Shown here: one piece after another, positions 15,611-23,890 of the stretch
How positions within the stretch are numbered: the first letter of the stretch is position 1
Layout of the letters: every line of letters begins with the position of its first letter
Assembly (NCBI GenBank): GCA_963816975.1
Contig: CAWFMD010000006.1
Span: forward strand, 1,488,001 to 1,552,000
DNA: 64,000 nt
Direction of reading: 5' to 3'
Source of the DNA: DASRIA01 sp963816975
GTDB taxonomy: Bacteria > Actinomycetota > Thermoleophilia > Solirubrobacterales > JBBDJG01
Notes under the pieces: generated by a model
Seen by the model: the letters and a program-made list of their open reading frames with translations, nothing else
Told to the model about the DNA's origin: nothing
Databases searched by the model: none
Program-made: the position numbers and the translations under genes

Positions 15611-16192
15611 TTGCGCTTGGTAGTCGCAACCCTCAACCCGCACAAGCTGCGTGAGCTCGGTGGCCTGCTGGCCGCCCACTCGCTGATCCCCTTGCCGTAT
15701 TGGGCGGAACTGCCGGAGGAGGTCGGCAAGACGTTCGAGGACAACGCGGTCAGCAAGGCGCACGCCGCCGCCGCCGCGGCCGGCATCCCCGCCGTGGCGG
15801 ACGACTCGGGCATCGTCGTGTACGCGCTCGACGGTGCGCCCGGCGTGCGTTCGGCGCGGTTTGCGGGCGAGGGCGCCACCGACGAGCAGAACCTGCAGAA
15901 GCTGCTCCGCGAGATGCGCGACCAGGACAATCGCGAGGCGGCGTTCGTGTGCTCGATCGCCTATGCGGAGCCGGACGGCACGAACACGGTGTTCCACGGG
16001 CGCTGCGAGGGCCGCGTGATCGAGTCTCCGCGCGGCGCGGGCGGCTTCGGCTACGACCCGGTGTTCGTCCCGGCGGACCTGAACGGCGCCGAGCGCACGA
16101 TGGCGGAGCTGTCGCAGGCCGAGAAGGACGAGATCAGCCACCGCGGCCGCGCCATGCGCGAGCTGGTGGACTGGCTGCCACCGGGGCTGTGA
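15611..16192 (+). CDS. rdgB: RdgB/HAM1 non-canonical purine NTP pyrophosphatase
   Basis: A 193-residue enzyme that hydrolyses dITP, XTP and similar nucleotides to monophosphates, keeping them out of DNA and RNA. Signature blocks are VVATLNPHKLREL at the N-terminus, FEDNAVSKAHAAA, VADDSGIVVYALDGAPGV, GFGYDPVFVP and EKDEISHRGRAMREL. TTG 15611 lies directly before the conserved N-terminus. The stop overlaps the GTG of the next gene (GTGA), indicating coupling. Confidence 0.93.
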   Translation: MRLVVATLNPHKLRELGGLLAAHSLIPLPYWAELPEEVGKTFEDNAVSKAHAAAAAAGIPAVADDSGIVVYALDGAPGVRSARFAGEGATDEQNLQKLLREMRDQDNREAAFVCSIAYAEPDGTNTVFHGRCEGRVIESPRGAGGFGYDPVFVPADLNGAERTMAELSQAEKDEISHRGRAMRELVDWLPPGL

Positions 16193-17172
16193 CCGGCAGG
16201 CCCTCACGACGCGCCCGCGAGGGCGGCGGTCGTGGAGGTGTTCTGAACACGCCGCTGATCGCCCCGGATGCGGTCAAGGGGTCGACCAAGTTCGGGGCCG
16301 CCCGGCTCTCGATCGTGTCAAACACGACCCTGATCTTGCTGAAGGTGGTCGCCGGAGCGGTCACGGGTTCGATCGCGATCATCACCGAGGCGGTGCACTC
16401 GAGCATCGATTTGCTCGCGTCGATCGTCGCCTACCTGTCGCTGCGCAAGGCCGACGAGCCGGCCGACGCGGAACACCAGTACGGGCACGCCAAGGCCGAG
16501 AACCTCGCCGCGGCGATCGAGGGCATGTTGATCCTCGTCGGAGCCGGCGTGATCGTGTACGAGGCATCGCGGCGGCTCGCGCTCGGCGGCGACGTCGAGA
16601 ACCTGGGATTCGGCATCGCGGTGATCGCGGTGTCGGCCGTCGTGAACCTCGTGGTGTCCACCTATCTCTACCGGCGGGCACGGGCACACGACTCGCCCGC
16701 GCTCGAGGGTGATGCTGCGCACCTGCGCGCCGACGCGGCCACGTCGCTGGCAGTGCTGCTCGGCCTCGTGCTGATCGAGGTGACCGGGTTCGAGCAGCTC
16801 GACGCGATCGTCGCGCTGATGGTCGCCTCCGCGATCGTGTACACGGGAGTGCGGATCCTGTCTCGCTCGTCGCGCGTGCTGATGGACGAGGCGCTGCCGC
16901 AGGACGAGCTGGACATCGTGCGCAAGCTGATCTCCGACTACCCAGGCTCGGAGCTCGAGGGGTTCCACAAGCTGCGCGGGCGCCGCGCGGGCAGTGCACG
17001 CTACATCGACCTGCATCTGCAGTTCACCCAGGGCACGTCGCTGGAGCGGGCGCACGACGTCGCGCACGAGATCCAGGCCGCGGTGCGCGAGCAGATACCG
17101 GCCGTCGACCTGCTCGTGCACGTCGAGCCGTCGAGGCGCGCCGTGGCGCGGTCGGTCAGGGGAGAAGGTTGA
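16189..17172 (+). CDS. Cation diffusion facilitator (zinc/iron efflux) family transporter
   Basis: A CDF membrane protein of about 327 residues exporting divalent metal ions by proton antiport. The paired metal-site motifs HxxxD are present in the second and fifth membrane helices (AVHSSIDLL and AAHLRADAA), and the cytoplasmic C-terminal domain has ARYIDLHLQF and AVDLLVHVEP. I place the start at GTG 16189, overlapping the rdgB stop. A later CTG with GGAGG upstream (near 16242) would also fit the family start, so the first 18 residues are uncertain. The 3' end overlaps a small convergent gene by 17 bp. Confidence 0.9.
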   Translation: MTGRPSRRAREGGGRGGVLNTPLIAPDAVKGSTKFGAARLSIVSNTTLILLKVVAGAVTGSIAIITEAVHSSIDLLASIVAYLSLRKADEPADAEHQYGHAKAENLAAAIEGMLILVGAGVIVYEASRRLALGGDVENLGFGIAVIAVSAVVNLVVSTYLYRRARAHDSPALEGDAAHLRADAATSLAVLLGLVLIEVTGFEQLDAIVALMVASAIVYTGVRILSRSSRVLMDEALPQDELDIVRKLISDYPGSELEGFHKLRGRRAGSARYIDLHLQFTQGTSLERAHDVAHEIQAAVREQIPAVDLLVHVEPSRRAVARSVRGEG

Positions 17173-17299
17173 CGGCGGCCGACAGGCCCACGAAGGCGAG
17201 CACGGCGCTGTAGCCGTCGTAGCCGTTGATGAGCAGCAGCAGGGACGCGATCGCGCAGATGCCGGTAACGGTGATCCAGGCCGCACGGGACAGGGTCAT
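17156..17299 (-). CDS. Small two-helix membrane protein
   Basis: A 47-residue frame (51 if started at ATG 17311) that is almost entirely hydrophobic: AAWITVTGICAIASLLLLI, a short polar turn NGYDGYS, then AVLAFVGLSAAVNLLP. This pattern of two helices with a Gly/Asn turn is unlikely by chance in shadow DNA of this composition. Its stop lies within the last codons of the cation transporter on the other strand. Function is unknown. Confidence 0.5.
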   Translation of the reverse strand: MTLSRAAWITVTGICAIASLLLLINGYDGYSAVLAFVGLSAAVNLLP

Positions 17300-17367
17300 G
17301 GACCCGTGCATTGTGCCGCAGGCAGCCGTCGGCCATGCGTCGCGCCCAATGGTCCGCCTGCCGGGTT

Positions 17368-17373
17368 TATCGT
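17368..17373 (+). promoter_or_regulatory. Candidate -10 box of the roadblock gene (leaderless type)
   Basis: TATCGT ends 7 nt before the GTG at 17381. Confidence 0.4.
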
Positions 17374-17380
17374 GTGGGCG

Positions 17381-17788
17381 GTGCCCACGTCCGCCCACGA
17401 CCTCGCGCTGCGCTATCTGCTCGAGCTGTCCGCCGACATCCGGGGCGCACTGCTGCTGGACCGCGACGGACGGCTGCTCGCGAGGGCCGGCCATTTGCCT
17501 CCGGAGGACCTCGAGTCGGTCGGGCGGCGGCTTGCCGACAGCGCCCGCGCGCTGTCGCACAACGGCGGGCCGGCCGGGGCCGGGCACGACCGGCAGGCGG
17601 CGGTCGAGGTCGACGTGCTCTCCGGCGGCGGCGCGATGTTCCTGCTGGGCGAGGCCGATCTCGTGATGGCCTGTGTCACCAATCGCAACGTCAACCCCGG
17701 CCTGATCTTCTACGACATGCACGCCGTGCTGCGTGACCTCGAGCGGGCGGCGGCGGCGGAGGCGCGCCGCGAGGCAGGGACCCGATGA
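17381..17788 (+). CDS. Roadblock/LC7-domain protein
   Basis: A 135-residue protein with the alpha/beta layout of roadblock/LC7 proteins: an N-terminal helix LALRYLLEL, strand GALLLDRDGRLLARAG, a central helix (LESVGRRLADSARAL), strand GGGAMFLLGEADLVMACV and a C-terminal helix DMHAVLRDLERA. Such proteins regulate small Ras-like GTPases (as MglB does) or form scaffolds. No GTPase gene is adjacent. GTG 17372 is an alternative start three codons upstream. The stop overlaps the next ATG (ATGA). Confidence 0.78.
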   Translation: MPTSAHDLALRYLLELSADIRGALLLDRDGRLLARAGHLPPEDLESVGRRLADSARALSHNGGPAGAGHDRQAAVEVDVLSGGGAMFLLGEADLVMACVTNRNVNPGLIFYDMHAVLRDLERAAAAEARREAGTR

Positions 17789-18015
17789 AGCCGCCGGGAG
17801 GACGCCTGGGCGGGTACGCGGGCGAGGTCGCCGCCGCATTGCGCCGCCGCAAGGAGGTGCGTCGTCCACGCGTGCGCGTGCGTCTCGACCACCGCGAGGC
17901 GCGATTGCTCGACCAGGGCACCGCGGAGGCGGAGCGGCTCCTCACTCTCGCCCGCGAGCTGATCGGGGAACCCCCATTGGAAGAAACGCGAAAGGAGCCA
18001 GGACATGCCGGCTGA
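17785..18015 (+). CDS. Hypothetical 76-residue basic protein in the tldD operon
   Basis: I do not recognise this protein. It is rich in Arg and Leu, begins MKPPGGRLGGYAGEVAAAL and has an amphipathic helix around LDQGTAEAERLLTLARELI. It overlaps the roadblock gene by 4 bp and tldD by 11 bp; the tldD ribosome binding site (AGGAG) lies inside its last codons. Tight overlap on both sides is the main evidence that it is translated. Confidence 0.65.
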   Translation: MKPPGGRLGGYAGEVAAALRRRKEVRRPRVRVRLDHREARLLDQGTAEAERLLTLARELIGEPPLEETRKEPGHAG

Positions 18016-19405
18016 GTCACCCGAGTTGCTTCCGGCGGAGGTCGCCGGCCGGCTCGTCGAGCGCGCGCTGCGCCGCGGAGGAGACTTCGCGGATCTGTAC
18101 GTCGAGCGGCGCGACGGCTTCACGCTGTCGCTCGATGACCGCCGGGTGGAGCGCGCGCAGACAGGCTCGGAGACCGGCGCCGCGATCCGCGTCGTGGCCG
18201 GCGACGCCACGTATTTCGGACACGTCGACGGCTTGGCGGAACCCGACCTCGAGCGGCTCGCGGACGAGGTTGCGTCCGCCGTTCGCGGGAAACGCGGGCA
18301 GTCGCGGGCCCTCGCGGCGGCGCACGCACATCCGCGCCAGGAGGTGCAGATCGACCCGCACTCCGTGCCGCCCGAGCGCAAGGCGGCGCTGCTGCGGGAG
18401 TGTGACGAGCGCGCGCGCGGCATCGGCCAGGCGGTCACGCAGGTGGCGGCCTCGTATGTCGAAGGCCGGCGGCGGGTCCAGGTCGCGAACTCCGACGGCC
18501 TGCTGGCGGGCGACGATCGTACGCGCGTGCGGCTCGGCGCTCAGGTGGTGGCACGCCGCGACGATCGTGTCGAGGCCGGCAGCGAGTCGCTCGCCGGCCA
18601 TGCGGGTTTCGAGCTCTTCGAGGGCGACCCCGCGCGGGTGGCCGAGCAGGCCGCCCGCCGCGCGTTGACGATGCTCGGCGCCCGGCCTGCGCCTGCGGGG
18701 CGCATGCCGGTCGTGGTCGGCAACGGCTTCGGCGGCGTCCTGTTCCACGAGGCGACCGGACACGGTCTCGAGTCGGATGCCGTGCAGAAGCACGCTTCGG
18801 TGTACGAGGGACGCCTGGGGGACAGGCTCGCGTCCTCGATCGTCAGTGCCTATGACGACGGCACGATGCCGGGGGAGTGGGGTACCGACGCGATTGACGA
18901 CGAGGGCACGCCCTGCCAGGCGACCCAGGTGCTCGATGGCGGGGAGCTGTGCACCTACCTGTACGACCTGTTGCGTGCGAGCAAGGACGGGCGCCGCTCG
19001 ACGGGCAACGGACGGCGCCAGAGCTTCCGCCATCTCCCGATCCCGCGCATGACGAACACCTACATCGCACCGCTGGACGCGGACCCGCAGGACATCATCG
19101 GGGACGTGGAGCAGGGCCTCTACGCCGTGTCGTTTGCGGGGGGCCAGGTTGAGCCCGCGACGGGTGACTTCGTGTTCGGGCTCTCGGAGGGCTACCTGAT
19201 CGAGCAGGGCGAGGTGACCGCGCCGGTGCGGGGAGCCACGCTGATCGGAAACGGCCTCGACGTGCTGACCAGGATCGACGCGATCGGCAACGACCTGGCG
19301 ATGAAGAGCGGCTTCTGCGGCAAGGACGGTCAGCAGGTCCCGGTCGGAACCGGTCAGCCGACCGTGCGGATCTCCGAGTTGACCGTGGGAGGCACCGATG
19401 TCTAG
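18005..19405 (+). CDS. tldD: TldD metalloprotease subunit
   Basis: A 466-residue catalytic subunit of the TldD/TldE peptidase, which processes modified peptides (microcin B17 in E. coli) and aids CcdA turnover. The zinc motif HExxxH is HEATGH (His248, Glu249, His253), preceded by VVVGNGFGGVLF. The C-terminal region has GRATLIGN-like GATLIGNGLDVL and SGFCGKDGQ, as in family members. AGGAG lies 7 nt before the ATG. It overlaps tldE by 8 bp. No ribosomal-peptide precursor is recognisable nearby, so the substrate is unknown. Confidence 0.95.
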   Translation: MPAESPELLPAEVAGRLVERALRRGGDFADLYVERRDGFTLSLDDRRVERAQTGSETGAAIRVVAGDATYFGHVDGLAEPDLERLADEVASAVRGKRGQSRALAAAHAHPRQEVQIDPHSVPPERKAALLRECDERARGIGQAVTQVAASYVEGRRRVQVANSDGLLAGDDRTRVRLGAQVVARRDDRVEAGSESLAGHAGFELFEGDPARVAEQAARRALTMLGARPAPAGRMPVVVGNGFGGVLFHEATGHGLESDAVQKHASVYEGRLGDRLASSIVSAYDDGTMPGEWGTDAIDDEGTPCQATQVLDGGELCTYLYDLLRASKDGRRSTGNGRRQSFRHLPIPRMTNTYIAPLDADPQDIIGDVEQGLYAVSFAGGQVEPATGDFVFGLSEGYLIEQGEVTAPVRGATLIGNGLDVLTRIDAIGNDLAMKSGFCGKDGQQVPVGTGQPTVRISELTVGGTDV

Positions 19406-20756
19406 CAGCGACCTCGAGGCGTCGGCCAGGCTGGCCGTCGACGCGGCGCTCGCCGCGGGCAGCGACGAAGCCGACGCGTGGTGCCAGGACTCCGTGGAGC
19501 GCACGGTGCGTGTCTACGGCGGGGCCGTCGAGAGCCTCACCGAGGCCGGTGCGCGCGGCGCGGGGGTGCGCGTGTTCCGCGCCGGGCGCAGTGGATATGC
19601 CTACGGCTCCGACCTCAGCGAGGAGGGTCTGCGCGCCCTCGGCCGCGCGGCGACCGCCGCGGCCGGCGTGACGGAGCCCGACGAGCATGCGGGCATCCCA
19701 CGCAATTCGGGCGCGGCGCCGATCGACGGCCTCAGCGCGCCCGGGTTCGGTGACTGGACGATGGAGCGCCGCATCGAGCTGGCCCTGGCGGTGGAGCGCG
19801 CCGCGCGCGCCCGCGATGCGCTCGTCAGCAACGTCGAGGACACCGTCTACTCCGACACCGAGGCGCGCGCCGCGCTCGCAAACTCCAACGGCTTCTGCGA
19901 CTCCTTCGAGGAGACCCAGTGCTACGCATTCGCGTACGCCTTCGCAGGCGAAGGCGCCGATCGCATGACCGGCATGGGATTCGCGGTCGGCCGCGGGCCC
20001 GACGACCTCGATCCCGAGCAGGTCGGCCGCGAGGCCGCCGACCGCGCGCTGGCCCTGCACGGCGCGCGTCAGCCCGGGAGCCGCCGCTGCCCGGTGGTGC
20101 TGGACCCGCACGTCGCCGCCAGCTTCGCGTCGATCATCGGCCGCACCCTGTCGGCGGACGCCGTACAGCGTGGCCGCTCCCTGTTCGCCGGGCGCGAGGG
20201 CGAGCAGATCGCGTCCCCGGCCTTCCGGCTCGTCGACGACGGCCTGCACCCGGAGGGGCTTGCGACGGCGCCGTTCGACGGCGAGGGCGTGGCCCAGCAG
20301 ACCACGCCGCTGATCGAGGACGGGGTGCTGCGCACCTACCTGTTCGATGTCTACACGGGCAACAAGGCGAAACGCGCCTCCACCGGCAACGGCGAGCGCG
20401 GCTCGTACAGGACGCCGCCCGCGGTGGCGCCGTCGAACCTGCGCGTCGCGCCGGGCGATGCCGGCGCCGATGACCTCCTGAGGCAGGCCGGCGACGGCCT
20501 CTACGTGATGAGCGTGGCGGGACTGCACTCCGGGGTCAACCCCGTGTCCGGGAGCTTCTCCGTGGGCGCCACGGGTCGTCTGATCCGGGGTGGCGAGCTG
20601 GCCGAGCCGGCGCGCGAGATGACGATCGCCTCCGACCTCGTGTCGATGCTCCAAGGGGTCCAAGGCGCCGCGCGGACGGCCCGCTGGGTGCCGTTCGGGG
20701 GTAGCGTCCAGGCTCCCGCTCTGCTCGTCCGCGAGATGACGGTGGGCGGCTCCTAA
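19398..20756 (+). CDS. tldE: TldE/PmbA-type protease partner subunit
   Basis: A 452-residue partner of TldD. It shares the two-domain TldD fold (ARGAGVRVFRAGRSGYAYG at the N-terminus, GLYVMSVAGLHSGVNPVSG and the terminal REMTVGGS) but lacks the HExxxH motif, as expected for TldE/PmbA. It starts within the last codons of tldD, giving the stoichiometric coupling needed for a heterodimer. In E. coli the partners lie apart; adjacency is usual in actinobacteria and many other phyla. Confidence 0.94.
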   Translation: MSSSDLEASARLAVDAALAAGSDEADAWCQDSVERTVRVYGGAVESLTEAGARGAGVRVFRAGRSGYAYGSDLSEEGLRALGRAATAAAGVTEPDEHAGIPRNSGAAPIDGLSAPGFGDWTMERRIELALAVERAARARDALVSNVEDTVYSDTEARAALANSNGFCDSFEETQCYAFAYAFAGEGADRMTGMGFAVGRGPDDLDPEQVGREAADRALALHGARQPGSRRCPVVLDPHVAASFASIIGRTLSADAVQRGRSLFAGREGEQIASPAFRLVDDGLHPEGLATAPFDGEGVAQQTTPLIEDGVLRTYLFDVYTGNKAKRASTGNGERGSYRTPPAVAPSNLRVAPGDAGADDLLRQAGDGLYVMSVAGLHSGVNPVSGSFSVGATGRLIRGGELAEPAREMTIASDLVSMLQGVQGAARTARWVPFGGSVQAPALLVREMTVGGS

Positions 20757-20820
20757 GTCGTCAAATCCGTGAGCGCTGCTAGGGTAGCGCCCCGATTTGC
20801 CCACCGAAGAAGGGGGAAGC

Positions 20821-21099
20821 GTGACGAAGCAGGAGTTCATCGACCAGGTCGCGACCCGGACCGGTCTATCGAAGAGGGACGCAACGGAGGCGGTCGAGTC
20901 CGTGCTGGGCACGATCACCGACACCCTCAAGTCCGGAGGCGAGATCAACTTCACCGGCTTCGGCAAGTTCCACGTCGCCGAGCGCGGCGACCGCCAGGGA
21001 GTCAACCCGCGCACGCGGGAGCGAATCACCATCAAGGGTGGGAAGGTGCCGCGCTTCACGGCGGGCTCCGCGCTGAAGACGTCCGTCAAGGGCGGCTAG
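20821..21099 (+). CDS. HU-family nucleoid DNA-binding protein
   Basis: A 92-residue HU/IHF protein beginning VTKQEFIDQVATRTGLSKRD at GTG 20821, with GAAGGGGGAAG upstream. The DNA-binding arm GVNPRTRERITI and the core INFTGFGKFHVAER are clear. It lacks the Lys/Ala-rich C-terminal tail found on mycobacterial HupB, so it is a short HU. An upstream TAGGGT near 20780 may be its -10 box. It stands alone between tldE and pyrF. Confidence 0.95.
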   Translation: MTKQEFIDQVATRTGLSKRDATEAVESVLGTITDTLKSGGEINFTGFGKFHVAERGDRQGVNPRTRERITIKGGKVPRFTAGSALKTSVKGG

Positions 21100-21145
21100 C
21101 CGCCGCGTCCACAACCGCAGCACGACCATTGCCGGCCACGGGCCG

Positions 21146-22054
21146 GTGAAGTTCGGCGACCGCCTGGCGCACCTCGTCCGTGCGCGGGAGAGCCAGCTGC
21201 TGCTGGGACTCGACCCGGATCCGGCGGAGCTGCTGCCGGAGGCCCGCGCGGCGGCCACCGGGGACTCTGCGGCGCAGCGCGCGGCGACCGCGGCCGCCGC
21301 GCACTGCCGGGCCCTGATCGACTCGGCCGGCGCCGCCTGCGTCGGCGTGAAGCTGCAGCTGGCGTGCTTCGAGCGGCTCGGGGCGCCCGGATGGGCCGCG
21401 CTCGTGGACGTGGCCGCACACGCCCAGGCCGCGGGCATGCTGGTGGTCGCGGACGGCAAGCGCGGCGACGTGCCCCACACCGCGGCCGCCTACGCGCAGG
21501 CCCTGCTGGGCTCGACCCCGACTCCCTGGGGCGCCGTCCCGGGGCTGGGCGCGGACGCGATCACGGCGAACCCGCTGCTGGGGCGCGATGCAATGGAGCC
21601 AATGGTGGCGGCGGCCCGTAGCGCGGCGGCAGGTGTGTTCGTGCTGGTGCGTACGTCCAATCCCGGTGCCGCCGAGATCCAGGACGTCGCGCCGGGCGGG
21701 GGCTCCCCGTTACGTGATCGCCTCGCCGGCCTGGTCCACGAGCTGGGCGCGGAAGGGGTCGGCGAGGAGGGACTCTCCGATGTGGGCGCGGTCGTGGCGG
21801 CCACTGAGCCGGCGCTGCTGGCCGCACTGCGCAGGCAGATGCCGCACGCCGTGCTGCTGCTCCCCGGAGTGGGGGCGCAGGGGGGCCGGGTCGAGGACCT
21901 CGCCCCCGCCTTCGCCGGGAGGCCGGCCGCGGCGCTGGTGACCGTCTCACGCTCGATCGCGCGTGCGGCGCTCGACGCGGGTCACGCGGCCGCGGCGCGA
22001 CCAACCGCGGAGGCGCTGCGCGCAGCCGCTTGGTCGGTAGCCGGCCGCTCCTGA
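21146..22054 (+). CDS. pyrF: Orotidine 5'-phosphate decarboxylase, type 2
   Basis: A 302-residue enzyme of the last step of UMP synthesis. The catalytic motif DGKRGDVPHTA contains the DxKRxD core, and the N-terminal LLLGLDPDP and the later FVLVRTSNPGA are typical of the long actinobacterial/myxobacterial type 2 enzyme. It starts at GTG 21146. No other pyr genes are in the window. It is followed by cell-envelope genes, with no obvious functional link. Confidence 0.93.
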   Translation: MKFGDRLAHLVRARESQLLLGLDPDPAELLPEARAAATGDSAAQRAATAAAAHCRALIDSAGAACVGVKLQLACFERLGAPGWAALVDVAAHAQAAGMLVVADGKRGDVPHTAAAYAQALLGSTPTPWGAVPGLGADAITANPLLGRDAMEPMVAAARSAAAGVFVLVRTSNPGAAEIQDVAPGGGSPLRDRLAGLVHELGAEGVGEEGLSDVGAVVAATEPALLAALRRQMPHAVLLLPGVGAQGGRVEDLAPAFAGRPAAALVTVSRSIARAALDAGHAAAARPTAEALRAAAWSVAGRS

Positions 22055-22130
22055 CGATCGTCCTGCAACCACGAGGCGCACGTCGCCGTTCGCTGACGGC
22101 CGCAGGACGTTGGAACGGGGGACGCGCCGG

Positions 22131-22136
22131 TATCAT
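22131..22136 (+). promoter_or_regulatory. Candidate promoter of the LysM gene (leaderless type)
   Basis: TATCAT ends 10 nt before ATG 22147; TTGGAA at 22110-22115 is a possible -35 with a 15-bp spacer. Confidence 0.45.
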
Positions 22137-22146
22137 CGGGCCGGGC

Positions 22147-22584
22147 ATGAGCGCCCACCAGCAAAGTCCCATGAGGCTGCTCGCGCCCGCCGCACTGGCT
22201 GTTTTCGCGATCGCCTTCCTGATCGTCGTGATCGCGTCGCTCGGCGGGGACGGCGACACCTCCACAACGGAGCGTCCGGCGGCCGCGTCCCAGCGCGGGC
22301 AGGACTCGCGCACGGCCCGGCAGCGCCGCCAGGCGCGCAGCGGCGCGCGCGAAAACGGCGGGCCACGCTTCTACACGGTGCGTACCGGGGACAACCTGGC
22401 GCTGATCGCGGGCAAGACCGGCGTGTCGCTGGACGAGCTGCGGTTGCTGAACCCGTCGGTCGACCCGCAGGAGCTCGTCACCGGCCAGCGCGTGCGGCTG
22501 CGCGCCACCGCCGCCGGGGCCACCGGCGCGACGGGCGCCACCGGCGCCCAGGGTGACACGGGCTCGCGGGGCGGCACGGAGTGA
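22147..22584 (+). CDS. Membrane-anchored LysM protein with collagen-like tail
   Basis: A 145-residue envelope protein. A single N-terminal membrane helix (about 12-36; APAALAVFAIAFLIVVIASL) is followed by a basic, disordered linker. One LysM peptidoglycan-binding domain follows (about 77-120; FYTVRTGDNLALIAGKTGVS, then LRLLNPSVDP and GQRVRL). The last 22 residues are seven Gly-x-y triplets (GAT three times, GAQ, GDT, GSR, GGT), a collagen-like pattern rare on such short proteins. Its stop overlaps the GTG of the carboxypeptidase gene, linking it to wall maturation. Confidence 0.85.
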   Translation: MSAHQQSPMRLLAPAALAVFAIAFLIVVIASLGGDGDTSTTERPAAASQRGQDSRTARQRRQARSGARENGGPRFYTVRTGDNLALIAGKTGVSLDELRLLNPSVDPQELVTGQRVRLRATAAGATGATGATGAQGDTGSRGGTE

Positions 22585-23813
22585 CGCCGCCGCAGCGCCC
22601 CGAGCGGGCGCGAATCGCGTGCACGGCGGTGGCCGTGACGCTCCTGGCGCTCGGATCGCCGGTCGCCACCGCGGGCGCGAAGGGCGCGCCCCAGATCGAC
22701 GCGCCCGCCGCGACGATCATCGATGCTCGCGACGGCGAGGTGCTCTACCGGCGTGCGGCGACCGAGCAGCGGCCGATCGCCTCGGTCACGAAGCTGATGA
22801 CCGCGCTCGTCGTGATCGACCAGCTGCCGCTGGAGCGCCGCGTGCGCGCGGTGGGCTACGTGCCCGGGCCCGCCGAATCGCGGATCGATCTGCGGGCCGG
22901 CGAGCGGATGTCGGTCGCGGACCTGCTCCGCGCCCTGTTGCTGGAGTCCGCCAACGACGCGGCCAGCACGCTCGCGGTGCGCGCGTCCGGATCGGTAGAC
23001 GCGTTCGTCGCGCGCATGAACGCGCAGGCGCGCGCGATGGGACTCTCCCGCACCCACTTCGCCAACCCGATCGGGCTCGACGACCCCGGGAACCACTCCT
23101 CCGCAGTGGACCTCGCGCGGATCGCCCGCCGGGTCCTGGCGAACGACTTCCTGGCCGGCACCGTGGACATGGCTCGCGCCCGGCTCACCACGGGAGCGCG
23201 CACGCGGATCGTGGTCAACCGCAACCGCCTGGTGGGCCGCGTGCCGTCGATCGACGGGGTGAAGACCGGTCACACGCAGAGCGCCGGCTACGTGCTCGTG
23301 GGAGCGGCCACGCGCAAGGGTGCGCGTCTGATCAGCGTCGTGCTGGGCGAGCCCTCCGAGGCCGCCCGCGACGCGGATACGCTCGCACTGCTGCGCTACG
23401 GCTTCTCGCTGTACGTCCGCTTGCCCGTGCTGCGGCCCGGCGCGACGGTCGCGCACGCCAAGGTGAAGCACTTCGGGGATCGCGAGGCGGCCCTGGTGCC
23501 CGCGCGCCGCCTGTCGGTCACGGTGCGCAGGGGAGCGCGCGTGCGCACCGTCGTCGAGGCCCCGGGCACCCTGCGCGGGCCGCTGTCCGCAGGCGCACGG
23601 GTCGGCACGGTACGCGTGTATCGCAACGCCCGGCTGCTGCGATCGATCCCGCTCGTGACGGCAGAGGCGGTGCCGGAGGCCGGCTTCCTGCGCCGGCTCC
23701 CGGGGTTCCTGCTGCCGGTCGCGATGGTGGGCGCGGGGGTCGCGATCTGGCTCGGGCTGCGCAGGCGGCGCGCCGGCAGCGTTGCGATTCACCATCACGC
23801 ACAGGCGGATTGA
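22581..23813 (+). CDS. D-alanyl-D-alanine carboxypeptidase (peptidase S11, DacF-like)
   Basis: A 410-residue penicillin-binding protein that trims the terminal D-Ala of peptidoglycan stem peptides. A signal segment lies at about 10-32. The three active-site motifs are SxxK (Ser68 in SVTK), SxN (SAN, 123-125) and KTG (Lys228 in VKTGHTQSAGY). After the catalytic domain a beta-rich region leads to a C-terminal membrane helix (FLLPVAMVGAGVAIWLGL) and a basic tail, so it is anchored at both ends or only at the C-terminus after cleavage. The GTG start overlaps the LysM gene stop. Confidence 0.93.
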   Translation: MTPPQRPERARIACTAVAVTLLALGSPVATAGAKGAPQIDAPAATIIDARDGEVLYRRAATEQRPIASVTKLMTALVVIDQLPLERRVRAVGYVPGPAESRIDLRAGERMSVADLLRALLLESANDAASTLAVRASGSVDAFVARMNAQARAMGLSRTHFANPIGLDDPGNHSSAVDLARIARRVLANDFLAGTVDMARARLTTGARTRIVVNRNRLVGRVPSIDGVKTGHTQSAGYVLVGAATRKGARLISVVLGEPSEAARDADTLALLRYGFSLYVRLPVLRPGATVAHAKVKHFGDREAALVPARRLSVTVRRGARVRTVVEAPGTLRGPLSAGARVGTVRVYRNARLLRSIPLVTAEAVPEAGFLRRLPGFLLPVAMVGAGVAIWLGLRRRRAGSVAIHHHAQAD

Positions 23814-23890
23814 GCGTCCCCGGCGCCCCGGCGAGCATCGTCTTGCCGCGCGTGCTTGTATAGATAGGGCTTCGGGAGGGGAGCGCTTGC

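Noticed and set aside
19095..21089. 664-codon open frame on the minus strand opposite tldD-tldE
   Set aside because: It mirrors well-conserved genes on the plus strand; long antisense frames are expected in high-GC DNA. Its translation has low-complexity Arg/His/Gly-rich text with no domain.
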